This document shows positions 1-6,376 of a DNA stretch of 6,912 bases, piece by piece; positions within the stretch are counted from its first letter, which is position 1, and each line of letters starts with the position of its first letter. The notes beneath the pieces were generated by a model, which saw only the letters and a program-made list of their open reading frames with translations, searched no databases and was not told the origin of the DNA. The position numbers and the translations under genes are program-made. The stretch is from Alphaproteobacteria bacterium UBA7314 (lineage in GTDB: Bacteria; Pseudomonadota; Alphaproteobacteria; MPNO01; UBA830). Where the stretch lies: contig DKQG01000050.1 of the NCBI GenBank assembly GCA_002471575.1, positions 111,564-118,475 on the forward strand, written 5' to 3'.

Positions 1-903
1 CTGTTCGTGGGGATCGGCTTCATGCTAGGTGGGCCGACCGGGATGCTGATCGCGTTCGGAATCGCCCTGACGATGAACGCGTTTGCCTACTGGAATTCCG
101 ATCGGATGGTGCTGAAAATGTATGGTGCTACCGAGGTGGACTCCCGCTCTGCGCCCGAGCTACATCGGATGGTCGGACAAATGGCGCAGCAGGCGGGCCT
201 GCCGATGCCGAGCGTCTATATCATCGAGAACGACCAGCCCAATGCGTTCGCAACCGGGCGCAACCCGGAAAATGCGGCCGTAGCTGCGACCACCGGTCTG
301 CTTCGCATCCTGTCGGACAAAGAGGTTGCCGGCGTAATGGCGCACGAATTAGCGCATGTTCAAAACCGCGACACACTGATCATGACAATCACGGCCACCA
401 TCGCAGGCGCAATATCGATGCTGGCCAATTTCGCGTTATTTTTCGGCGGCAGCCGAAACAACCCGCTGGGTATCGTGGGAACGATCCTGATCATGATCCT
501 GGCGCCGCTGGCCGCCATGCTGGTGCAGTCGGCAATATCCCGGACGCGCGAATACGCCGCCGACCGGCGCGGCGCAGAGATCTGCGGCAATCCTATGTGG
601 CTCGCCTCGGCACTCGAGAAACTGCAGCGCGGCGCCGAACATATCGATAACCCGGAAGCCGAGAAAAATCCGGCCACGGCGCATGTGTTTATCGTGAATC
701 CATTGCATGCACGGTCGATCGATAATCTGTTTTCGACGCACCCAAACACTAAAAACCGTGTCGCCGCCTTGCGCGAGATGGCGGCAGGCGGTTCGGCCAG
801 CGGTACGACGATCAATATTGGCCCCGCCCGCGCTGAGCGATCGCGCATTCCGTCCACCGGCGGTCAGCAACGCCGACGGCGCGGCCCTTGGAACAAACGG
901 TAG
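1..903 (+). CDS. htpX: HtpX, membrane zinc metalloprotease (M48 family), 5' end missing
   Basis: HtpX is an inner-membrane endoprotease that takes part in quality control of misfolded membrane proteins. The frame is open from base 1 and 300 residues are visible. Family members start with a short segment before the GxGFxxGGPTGM motif, so the true start lies just upstream, and the GTG at 7 is probably internal. The zinc site HELAH is at 343-357 (visible residues 115-119). The third zinc ligand is probably the Glu of EYAAD near residue 184. Hydrophobic segments lie at about residues 13-31, 126-148 and 157-180, matching the usual four-helix layout with part of the first helix cut off. The C-terminus is basic and ends in a RRRRGPW-type tail, as is common in alphaproteobacterial HtpX. 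It is followed after 33 bases by rsmB on the same strand, so cotranscription is possible. Family identity is very secure; the true start cannot be seen. Confidence 0.96.
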   Translation: MFVGIGFMLGGPTGMLIAFGIALTMNAFAYWNSDRMVLKMYGATEVDSRSAPELHRMVGQMAQQAGLPMPSVYIIENDQPNAFATGRNPENAAVAATTGLLRILSDKEVAGVMAHELAHVQNRDTLIMTITATIAGAISMLANFALFFGGSRNNPLGIVGTILIMILAPLAAMLVQSAISRTREYAADRRGAEICGNPMWLASALEKLQRGAEHIDNPEAEKNPATAHVFIVNPLHARSIDNLFSTHPNTKNRVAALREMAAGGSASGTTINIGPARAERSRIPSTGGQQRRRRGPWNKR

Positions 904-924
904 ATCCGCCAAGAACCAGATTGT

Positions 925-929
925 AAGGA
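925..929 (+). promoter_or_regulatory. Shine-Dalgarno site deciding the rsmB start
   Basis: AAGGA lies 7 bases before the TTG at 937, an ideal spacing. It is 25 bases from the ATG at 955, which is too far to serve it. This favours the TTG start, although the ATG at 955 has the commoner start codon and no clear site of its own. Confidence 0.5.
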
Positions 930-936
930 ACCGGCT

Positions 937-2265
937 TTGCGCTATGGTCCGGCTATGAACCTCGCCGCTAAAGATATAGTGGGCCTCGCCGCCCGCGCTC
1001 GCGCGCACACCATCCTACACGAGGTGCTGGACCGGCGGCGGCCGCTCGACGAGGTTCTGCAATCGGACAAGCGGTTCGCAAGGCTCGAAACACGCGACCG
1101 GGCGTTCGCACGCAATCTGATCGCGACCACGCTCCGCCGGCTGGGTCAGATCGACGCGATCATCGACGACTGTCTTGACCGTCCGTTGCCACAATCGGCC
1201 GCCGCGGCGCGTAACGCCCTTCGGCTTGGTATCTGCCAGATCCTGTTTCTCGACACGCCAACGCATGCGGCGGTCGACACGTCGGTCACGCTAACCGGAC
1301 AGCGTGGGCCGGACAGATTCAAGGGCGTGGTCAATGGCATTCTGCGCCGGATCGTGCGGACGGCCGAGGATATCCCCCTGACAGCCGACGCAGAACACGC
1401 CAACGTACCGGACTGGTTGTGGCGATCCTGGATTGAATCGTTCGGCCCTGAACATGCGGCGAAGATCGCCGCCACCCAACTACAGGCCCCGCCGATTGAT
1501 CTAACGGTCTCCGCCGACCGCGACGTCTGGGCCAAGAAACTGAACAGCACCAGGATCGGCAGCGCGTCAATCAGGCTAACCGTTGGCGGGGATATCGCTC
1601 TGTTGCCAGGTTTCGCCGAGGGTAACTGGTGGGTTCAGGATGCGGCCGCGGCATTGCCAGCTCAGCTGATGAAGGGTGTCGCCGATGGCGGTAAGGTGCT
1701 GGATCTCTGCGCCGCGCCGGGCGGGAAAACCGCCCAGCTCGCAACCGCGGGGTACAACGTCACCGCCCTCGACATCGCGCCCAGCCGCCTGCAGGTCCTG
1801 ACGGAAAACCTATCCCGCCTAAACCTGCAAGCCACGGTGGTCGAAGCCGATCTTCTGTCCTGGAAATCGGAAGTGAAATTCGACGGCATTCTTCTCGATG
1901 CACCTTGTACAGCGACAGGCACGATCCGACGGCATCCGGATATTCCGCTCTTGAAATCCGCGGCGGATGTCACCCGCCAGTCAGATGTTCAGAAAAAATT
2001 TCTTGACCGAGCCGTCGATCTGGTTCGGGATGGCGGCACCATTATTTACAGTGTGTGTTCGATGGAACGATCAGAAGGCGCCGGTCAGATCGAGGCGTTG
2101 CTTGAACGAAACCCGGACGTGGCCATCGATGCTATCGCGCCGGACGAGCTGCCCGGTTTTGAGACCTGCATCCAACCGGAAGGCTGGGTTCAGACTACGC
2201 CCGCCCATTTGTCAGAACAAGGTGGCGTGGACGGATTTTTTATCGCTAGACTACGTAAAAAATGA
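937..2265 (+). CDS. rsmB: 16S rRNA (cytosine-967 C5)-methyltransferase RsmB (Fmu/Sun)
   Basis: RsmB transfers a methyl group from S-adenosylmethionine to C5 of cytosine 967 of 16S rRNA. The layout is typical: a NusB-like RNA-binding domain at about residues 12-145 (RARAHTILHEVL, RDRAFARNLIATTLRRLG, GVVNGILRRI), then a Rossmann methyltransferase domain at about 230-440. Motif I, LDLCAAPGGKT, starts at about residue 255. Motif IV, DAPCTATG, carries Cys324, and motif VI, YSVCSMERSEG, carries Cys374. By family knowledge the motif VI Cys is the nucleophile and the motif IV Cys helps release the product. The C-terminus has the usual GGVDGFFIARLRK ending. At 442 residues the length is normal. TTG 937 was chosen because of the Shine-Dalgarno site at 925-929; the alternative ATG 955 would give 436 residues. 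It lies between htpX and rpe in a same-strand run. Confidence 0.95.
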   Translation: MRYGPAMNLAAKDIVGLAARARAHTILHEVLDRRRPLDEVLQSDKRFARLETRDRAFARNLIATTLRRLGQIDAIIDDCLDRPLPQSAAAARNALRLGICQILFLDTPTHAAVDTSVTLTGQRGPDRFKGVVNGILRRIVRTAEDIPLTADAEHANVPDWLWRSWIESFGPEHAAKIAATQLQAPPIDLTVSADRDVWAKKLNSTRIGSASIRLTVGGDIALLPGFAEGNWWVQDAAAALPAQLMKGVADGGKVLDLCAAPGGKTAQLATAGYNVTALDIAPSRLQVLTENLSRLNLQATVVEADLLSWKSEVKFDGILLDAPCTATGTIRRHPDIPLLKSAADVTRQSDVQKKFLDRAVDLVRDGGTIIYSVCSMERSEGAGQIEALLERNPDVAIDAIAPDELPGFETCIQPEGWVQTTPAHLSEQGGVDGFFIARLRKK

Positions 2266-2321
2266 TGAATCGGGGCCGTCGTTTGCTTGCTGCGGCTCGG
2301 TCAACCTGATACCTAACCGCC

Positions 2322-2987
2322 GTGCAGAAACCCATCAGAATTGCCCCGTCGATCCTATCAGCTGACTTCGCAGCGCTGGGAGACGAAGTGCGCGCGATTA
2401 CCCGCGCCGGCGCGGATTACATCCATGTGGATGTAATGGATGGCCACTTCGTTCCGAACATCACGATCGGGCCAGATGTGGTGAAGTCGTTGCGAAAGAC
2501 CAGCAAGAAGCCGTTCGACGTGCATCTGATGATTTCGCCTGTCGACGCTTACATCCCGGCCTTTGCGGAGGCGGGCTCGGACATCATTACCGTTCACGAG
2601 GAAGCCGGCCCACATTTGCACCGGACGATTCAGCTGATCAAATCTCTGGGTAAAAAGGCAGGCGTGTCGATAAATCCGGCCACGCCCGCATCGGCGGTCT
2701 TCGAAGTATTGGAAGACATCGATCTCGTCCTTGTGATGAGTGTCAACCCCGGCTTCGGCGGGCAAAAATTCATTCCAGGCTCAATCGCCAAGGTCGAAGC
2801 GCTACGCGAGGCGATTGACGCGACGGGCCGGGAAATCGATCTGGAAGTCGATGGCGGCATCGATCCGGTCACGGCGAAGGCAGCGATAAAAGCCGGCGCC
2901 GACGTCCTGGTCGCCGGCTCGGCAACTTTCAAGGGCGGCCGACATCGATATGCTGCCAATATCCGAAGACTTCGCGGCGGTAAATGA
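2322..2987 (+). CDS. rpe: Ribulose-phosphate 3-epimerase
   Basis: Rpe interconverts D-ribulose 5-phosphate and D-xylulose 5-phosphate in the pentose phosphate pathway (and the Calvin cycle, where present) in the cytoplasm. The 221-residue protein is a complete TIM barrel of normal length. The N-terminal IAPSILSADF motif is present, as is HVDVMDGHFVPN with metal ligands His35 and Asp37. KPFDVHLM supplies His68, SVNPGFGGQKF forms the phosphate-side loop, and EVDGGI carries Asp177. All expected metal and catalytic residues are present. GTG 2322 is the only sensible start: an in-frame TGA lies at 2307-2309 and the conserved N-terminus begins within a few residues. No purine-rich Shine-Dalgarno site precedes it, so initiation may depend on coupling to upstream translation. 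The stop overlaps the start of the heparinase-family gene (ATGA). Confidence 0.97.
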   Translation: MQKPIRIAPSILSADFAALGDEVRAITRAGADYIHVDVMDGHFVPNITIGPDVVKSLRKTSKKPFDVHLMISPVDAYIPAFAEAGSDIITVHEEAGPHLHRTIQLIKSLGKKAGVSINPATPASAVFEVLEDIDLVLVMSVNPGFGGQKFIPGSIAKVEALREAIDATGREIDLEVDGGIDPVTAKAAIKAGADVLVAGSATFKGGRHRYAANIRRLRGGK

Positions 2988-4711
2988 ACGTGGCGAGCGA
3001 CACACTGACTGAAGAAAAATCGGCAGCAGCGGAGAGTAAAACACAGGGTAATCGGGCCGGACGGAAAATGCCGCGTCTCAGCCAAAACGGAATTGGAGAA
3101 AACTTACGCACGGGTGTCTACTGGATCGCGCGGCTGTGGTTCCGTGGCGTTTTTTACGGACGCACCCTGCGCGGACGGCGCCCGCAGGCACTGACCATGA
3201 TCCCGGAAGAAAACTGGCCGGGAAGGTCAGACCGCGGCGCCCGGCTGGTCGACGGGCGGTTCCGGTTCCTGAATCATACGGTTTCTGCGGAAGACTTGGC
3301 CGCCGGCAAGTCGGATACAGGCCCGTCGTGGCAGGCCGAGTATCACAGCTTCGACTGGCTACGCGATATGCGCGCCGTCGGAACGGAAGCCGCACGCGTA
3401 AGGGCGCGTACCTATGTGACGGAATGGATGGTCGCGAACCAGAAATGGCATCCCGTCAGCTGGCGGCCGGATATACTGGCACGGCGCGTCTGTAACTGGC
3501 TGACCTATGCGGAATTCATTTCCGCCGGCGCAGACGGGGATTTCGCCGAAAAATTTCTCGACAATATTGCCCGGCAGATCCGGCACCTGAGGCGCGCAGG
3601 CCGCTTTGTTCCCAACGGGGTCGACCGCATGTTGGTCACCAAGTCGCTGATCTACGCCGCGCTATGCCTGCCCAACAGCATCCGGTTCGTGCCGCGCCAG
3701 ATCAAGGCAGTCACGCGAATGAGCGAACGCCAGGTTTTGCCGGACGGCGGCCACCTGGAACGGAATCCGGCGTCTCAAATGCAGGCACTGCGCCATCTGA
3801 TCGACATCCGGTCCGTGCTCGGAACGTCGTCTATCGAAATTCCCGAGGCTCTTCAGCGGGCGATCGACCGCGCCGCACCGATGTTAAGCTTTTATCGTCA
3901 CGGCGACGGGGGATTGGCCCTGTTCAACGGCAGCACCGAAAGCGAGCCCCGGCTGATCGATGTTGTGCTGACCAAGGCAGAGGCCCGGGGTAAGCCGCTG
4001 ATGTCAGCGCCGGATATCGGCTTCGAGCGTATCGCCGCGAACCGGACGCTGGTGATTGCGGATGGCGGCAATCCGTCACCCATGGGACAGGGTGCCCATG
4101 CCGGGACGCTGAGCTTCGAGATGAGCGTCGGAAAACAGCGCGTCATCGTCAATTGCGGTGCCTATACGGGCCGCAATGCGACCTGGCGCCTGGCCCAGCG
4201 CGCGACGGCCGCCCATTCCACATTGGTGGTGGAGGACAGGAACTCAGCCGAGATTCGCGAAGACGGCACGATCGGTGCAACCGGCGTTACCGTAACGTCG
4301 GAACGGCTGGAAGCGGATGGGAACACCTGGATCGACATGTCGCATGATGGCTACTTGGCGAGCCATGACGTCGTCCACAGGCGGCGTCTCTATATCAACG
4401 CATCGGGTTCGGACATCCGCGGCGAGGACACGCTGGAAGGATCCGGCGATCACAAGTTTTCGATCCGCTTTCACCTTCACCCCTCGGTGAAAGCTTCGCT
4501 GGTGCAGGACGGCACATCAGTCCTGTTGAGACTGCCCGACAAATCTGGCTGGCGGATGCGGTGTTCGGGCGGAATCGCCAGTTTGCAGGAAAGCATATAT
4601 CTGGGTGACGGTCAGGAGACCAAACGCACCGAGCAGATCGTTATCGTCGGCGCGTCGCAACAGGGTGCCGCCCAGGTCAAATGGGCGCTGACCAAGTTGA
4701 CCGGTAAATAG
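2984..4711 (+). CDS. Heparinase II/III family protein (putative polysaccharide lyase)
   Basis: This 575-residue protein belongs to the heparinase II/III-like family, whose characterised members cleave uronic-acid-containing polysaccharides by beta-elimination; its own substrate is unknown. An alpha-helical toroid spans about residues 115-330 (HSFDWLRDMRA, WRPDILARRVCNWL, and DGGHLERNP at residues 254-262). A C-terminal beta-sandwich spans about 355-565. There His372 begins HAGTLSFEMSVG, followed by VNCGAYTG, AHSTLVVEDRNSAEI (His411) and a HRRRLYI segment with RGEDTLEG. No signal peptide is visible; the first 45 residues are polar and probably disordered, so export is not evident. The ATG at 2984 overlaps the rpe stop by four bases, implying translational coupling. 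Related genes sit in the same rsmB-to-purH position in many alphaproteobacteria. Family membership is secure; enzymatic activity and substrate are not. Confidence 0.92.
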   Translation: MNVASDTLTEEKSAAAESKTQGNRAGRKMPRLSQNGIGENLRTGVYWIARLWFRGVFYGRTLRGRRPQALTMIPEENWPGRSDRGARLVDGRFRFLNHTVSAEDLAAGKSDTGPSWQAEYHSFDWLRDMRAVGTEAARVRARTYVTEWMVANQKWHPVSWRPDILARRVCNWLTYAEFISAGADGDFAEKFLDNIARQIRHLRRAGRFVPNGVDRMLVTKSLIYAALCLPNSIRFVPRQIKAVTRMSERQVLPDGGHLERNPASQMQALRHLIDIRSVLGTSSIEIPEALQRAIDRAAPMLSFYRHGDGGLALFNGSTESEPRLIDVVLTKAEARGKPLMSAPDIGFERIAANRTLVIADGGNPSPMGQGAHAGTLSFEMSVGKQRVIVNCGAYTGRNATWRLAQRATAAHSTLVVEDRNSAEIREDGTIGATGVTVTSERLEADGNTWIDMSHDGYLASHDVVHRRRLYINASGSDIRGEDTLEGSGDHKFSIRFHLHPSVKASLVQDGTSVLLRLPDKSGWRMRCSGGIASLQESIYLGDGQETKRTEQIVIVGASQQGAAQVKWALTKLTGK

Positions 4712-4764
4712 AATCAGTCAGGCATGCGCCAGAGCCAGCGCTGCCAAAACCTTAGCTCCCGGAG

Positions 4765-6048
4765 TTAGAGCTGCCAGCGCCGATAACCGGCTGACAGATC
4801 GGTTGTGCGCCACATACCTTTCACGTCGGCGATGACCGCGTCGTCTACCACCAGCTTGGCGAAATCAGCCTCTCCATACGCGGCATATTCTTCGTGCGCG
4901 ACCGCGCCGACTAAACAGTGATAGCCCGACGCGTCATCGAGAGACGGCATCAGGTCGACACCGTATTCGCGTCTGGCTTCATCGGCATCGGCGAAACTAT
5001 CGTGGATCTCGACATCGAATCCGCGCACCTTTAGCGCCGTGATGATATCGATCACCCGCGAATTTCGAAGATCCGGGACGTTCTCCTTGAACGTCAGGCC
5101 GAGAACCAGAATGCGCGCCCCGGCGCCCCGGCCCTGCTGGGCCAGTTCGGAGGCGATACATTCGGCGACGTAGGGGCCCATCGCGTCATTGATACGCCGG
5201 CCCGCCAAAACGATTTCCGGATGATGACCGACCGCAACCGCAGCATGCGCCAAATAGAACGGATCGACGCCGATACAGTGGCCACCGACGAGCCCAGGGC
5301 GAAAATTCAGGAAGTTCCACTTGGTGCACGCGGCTTCGAGAACGTCATGGATCGAGATGCCCATCTTGTTAAAGATGGTCGCGACCTCGTTGACGAACGC
5401 GATGTTGATATCGCGCTGGGCATTTTCGATCACCTTGGCAGCCTCCGCGGTCTTTATGTCGGCGGCACGAAAAACGCCGCCCGAAGTAATCGCGCCATAC
5501 ATCTCACAGAGCTCATCCGCGACTTCCGCTGTCTGGCCGGCGACAACCTTGGTGATCCGGTCGACGGTGTGCTCCCTGTCGCCCGGATTGATGCGTTCGG
5601 GCGAATAGCCGAGGAAAAAATCCTTGCCGCATTCGAGACCAGACGCGTGTTCGAGGATCGGGCCGCATACATCCTCCGTGACACCGGGATAGACTGTGCT
5701 TTCATAAACAACGACCGCACCCTTTGACATGACCTCGCCGACCATCTTGCTGGCGCCGCGCACGGCGCCAAGATCGGGCTGGTTATTGGCGGTGACCGGC
5801 GTCGGCACCGTCACAATGTAAATATCGGCGCCGGTGATAGAAGCCGGGTCGGCCGAATAGGTCAACGTACTCTCCCTTAGGCGGTCGAACTCCACCTCCC
5901 GCGTGCGGTCCTCGCACGCTTCGAGTTCACCCACCCGGTTGGCGTCTATGTCGAATCCGATCACTGGATAGCTGCGCGCGAGCGAGATCGCTAGGGGAAG
6001 TCCCACATAGCCCAATCCCACGACAACGATTTTTCTATTCTTGTCCAT
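4765..6048 (-). CDS. tviB: UDP-N-acetyl-D-glucosamine 6-dehydrogenase, TviB/VipA type
   Basis: The family performs NAD-dependent two-step oxidation of UDP-GlcNAc (or UDP-GalNAc) to the uronic acid, supplying precursors for capsule, exopolysaccharide or O-antigen. The 427 residues form three domains. The N-terminal Rossmann domain (about 5-190) has GLGYVG at 11-16, Asp33 at the end of the second strand, VPTPV at 81-85 and YESTVYPG at 115-122. The central helical domain (about 200-300) is followed by a UDP-binding domain (about 320-420) with GLTFKENVPDLRNSR. The catalytic Cys258 lies in GGHCIGVDPFYL. The pattern resembles Salmonella TviB and Pseudomonas WbpO more than UDP-glucose dehydrogenase; GlcNAc versus GalNAc specificity cannot be settled. 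ATG at 6048-6046 was chosen because the Rossmann motif begins a few residues later and a candidate promoter at 6077-6105 would start RNA at about 6070. It is convergent with the heparinase gene and divergent from the regulator. Confidence 0.93.
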   Translation of the reverse strand: MDKNRKIVVVGLGYVGLPLAISLARSYPVIGFDIDANRVGELEACEDRTREVEFDRLRESTLTYSADPASITGADIYIVTVPTPVTANNQPDLGAVRGASKMVGEVMSKGAVVVYESTVYPGVTEDVCGPILEHASGLECGKDFFLGYSPERINPGDREHTVDRITKVVAGQTAEVADELCEMYGAITSGGVFRAADIKTAEAAKVIENAQRDINIAFVNEVATIFNKMGISIHDVLEAACTKWNFLNFRPGLVGGHCIGVDPFYLAHAAVAVGHHPEIVLAGRRINDAMGPYVAECIASELAQQGRGAGARILVLGLTFKENVPDLRNSRVIDIITALKVRGFDVEIHDSFADADEARREYGVDLMPSLDDASGYHCLVGAVAHEEYAAYGEADFAKLVVDDAVIADVKGMWRTTDLSAGYRRWQL

Positions 6049-6076
6049 AAGCGCCCAACTGTTGGTAAGCGGCATT

Positions 6077-6105
6077 CGTCTAATGTGAAAGACTCGCCCA
6101 GTCAA
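6077..6105 (-). promoter_or_regulatory. Candidate sigma-70 promoter of tviB
   Basis: Reading the minus strand, TTGACT (6105-6100) is followed by a 17-base spacer and TAGACG (6082-6077). The -35 is close to TTGACA; the -10 matches only T, A and A of TATAAT. RNA would start near 6070, giving a leader of about 22 bases before the ATG at 6048. The same TTGAC and TAGAC pentamers at the same distance occur in front of the divergent regulator, which raises confidence somewhat. TTCACAT, resembling one arm of the nearby palindromes, touches the -10. Confidence 0.4.
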
Positions 6106-6180
6106 ATAGGCAGACGGCAGGGTATATGCGCAATGCTGGATGTTCTTCGTTAATTTGCCTGGCAGCGCCATAGCAATGGA

Positions 6181-6191
6181 CCTTGCCAAGG
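6181..6191. repeat. 11-bp palindrome CCTTG-C-CAAGG
   Basis: This is a perfect 5-bp-arm dyad with one central base. It directly abuts the palindrome at 6192-6206. It may be part of a composite binding site or may be chance; a dyad this short is weak evidence alone. Confidence 0.25.
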
Positions 6192-6206
6192 ATTCACAAA
6201 ATGAAC
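6192..6206. promoter_or_regulatory. Putative operator, copy 1 (one base off consensus)
   Basis: ATTCACAAAATGAAC matches the GTTCA-N5-TGAAC pattern at nine of ten defined bases; only the outermost left base differs. It lies about 85 bases upstream of the candidate tviB promoter and about 170 bases upstream of the regulator start, so it could serve either gene. Confidence 0.5.
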
Positions 6207-6210
6207 GCCT

Positions 6211-6236
6211 TATGCCGAATCAAACTGTGTGGCATA
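6211..6236. promoter_or_regulatory. Inverted repeat TATGCC-N14-GGCATA
   Basis: Perfect 6-bp arms have equivalent bases 20 bp apart, about two helical turns, as for a dimeric DNA-binding protein contacting one face. It starts four bases after operator copy 1. The arms differ from GTTCA/TGAAC, so a second regulator is possible. No binding protein is recognised. Confidence 0.3.
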
Positions 6237-6287
6237 GTTTTACAGGTTTTTACAAAGGGACCGTGGCAAAATCGATATAATCATTCC

Positions 6288-6316
6288 TTGACGTTCACAT
6301 TGTGAACAAATAGACC
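6288..6316 (+). promoter_or_regulatory. Candidate sigma-70 promoter of the winged-helix regulator gene
   Basis: TTGACG (6288-6293), a 17-base spacer and TAGACC (6311-6316) form a promoter with a good -35 and a weak -10. RNA would start at about 6323, leaving a leader of about 54 bases. Operator copy 2 fills the spacer, and its first base is the last base of the -35, so a bound protein would block polymerase. An alternative -10, TATAAT at 6276-6281, lacks a -35 at normal distance. Confidence 0.4.
6293..6307. promoter_or_regulatory. Putative operator, copy 2 (best palindrome)
   Basis: GTTCACATTGTGAAC is a perfect dyad with 7-bp arms around a single central T. It sits between the -35 and -10 elements of the candidate regulator promoter, the classic position for repression. 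It defines the consensus shared by four sites. Confidence 0.65.
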
Positions 6317-6338
6317 TCACAGATCGGCACATGTGGCC

Positions 6339-6353
6339 GTTCATTATATGAAC
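6339..6353. promoter_or_regulatory. Putative operator, copy 3
   Basis: GTTCATTATATGAAC is a dyad with 6-bp arms around three central bases, the same 15-bp length as copy 2. Its centre is 46 bp from that of copy 2, within the predicted leader and 23 bases before the regulator ATG. Binding here could strengthen repression by cooperation with copy 2 or by blocking elongation. Confidence 0.6.
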
Positions 6354-6376
6354 ATTTTGGGCGCACCAACATCGGC

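Larger units (their letters stand above)
6049..6376. other. Divergent intergenic region, rich in dyad symmetry
   Basis: This 328-base gap separates the tviB start (- strand) from the regulator start (+ strand). I see no convincing gene in it. It is visibly richer in A and T than the flanking genes, especially at 6190-6360. It contains two candidate divergent promoters, three GTTCA-N5-TGAAC-type palindromes, an 11-bp palindrome CCTTG-C-CAAGG at 6181-6191, a TATGCC-N14-GGCATA dyad at 6211-6236 and a short direct repeat (GTTTTACA and GTTTTTACA at 6237-6254). The layout is that of a shared control region. Confidence 0.7.

Noticed and set aside
436..1008. Long minus-strand open frame opposite htpX and the rsmB start
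   Set aside because: It has no recognisable motif, and the opposite strand carries strong HtpX signatures. It is an antisense shadow of GC-rich coding sequence.
4468..4493. Inverted repeat CTTTCACC-N10-GGTGAAAG
   Set aside because: It lies inside the heparinase coding sequence, has no T tract and no related copies, so it is probably chance.
4752..4768. Hairpin between the convergent genes as a terminator
   Set aside because: The stem of about seven pairs needs G-U pairs on the + strand and has a three-base loop, with no T run after it. On the - strand it has a mismatch and only TTTT nearby. Not convincing for either gene.
5077..5095. Inverted repeat GACGTTC-N5-GAACGTC
   Set aside because: It lies within the conserved FKENVPD-coding part of tviB. 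Its spacing differs from the GTTCA-N5-TGAAC operators by two bases, so it is not counted as one.
5221..5727. Plus-strand 168-residue open frame opposite tviB
   Set aside because: It lies wholly within the well-supported dehydrogenase gene and shows no family motif; antisense shadow.
6076..6090. Fifth operator copy at the tviB promoter
   Set aside because: Only one arm (TTCACAT on the minus strand) is present; the other arm does not match, so it is at most a half-site.
6049..6189. N-terminal extension of the dehydrogenase back to a TTG at 6189
   Set aside because: The added 47 residues do not resemble the family, which begins a few residues before GLGYVGLPLA. The candidate promoter at 6077-6105 lies inside this stretch, so the ATG at 6048 is preferred.
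6276..6281. Perfect TATAAT on the + strand as the regulator -10
   Set aside because: No -35 lies at 16-18 bases; the nearest, TTTACA at 6249-6254, is 21 bases away. Kept only as an alternative to the promoter at 6288-6316.
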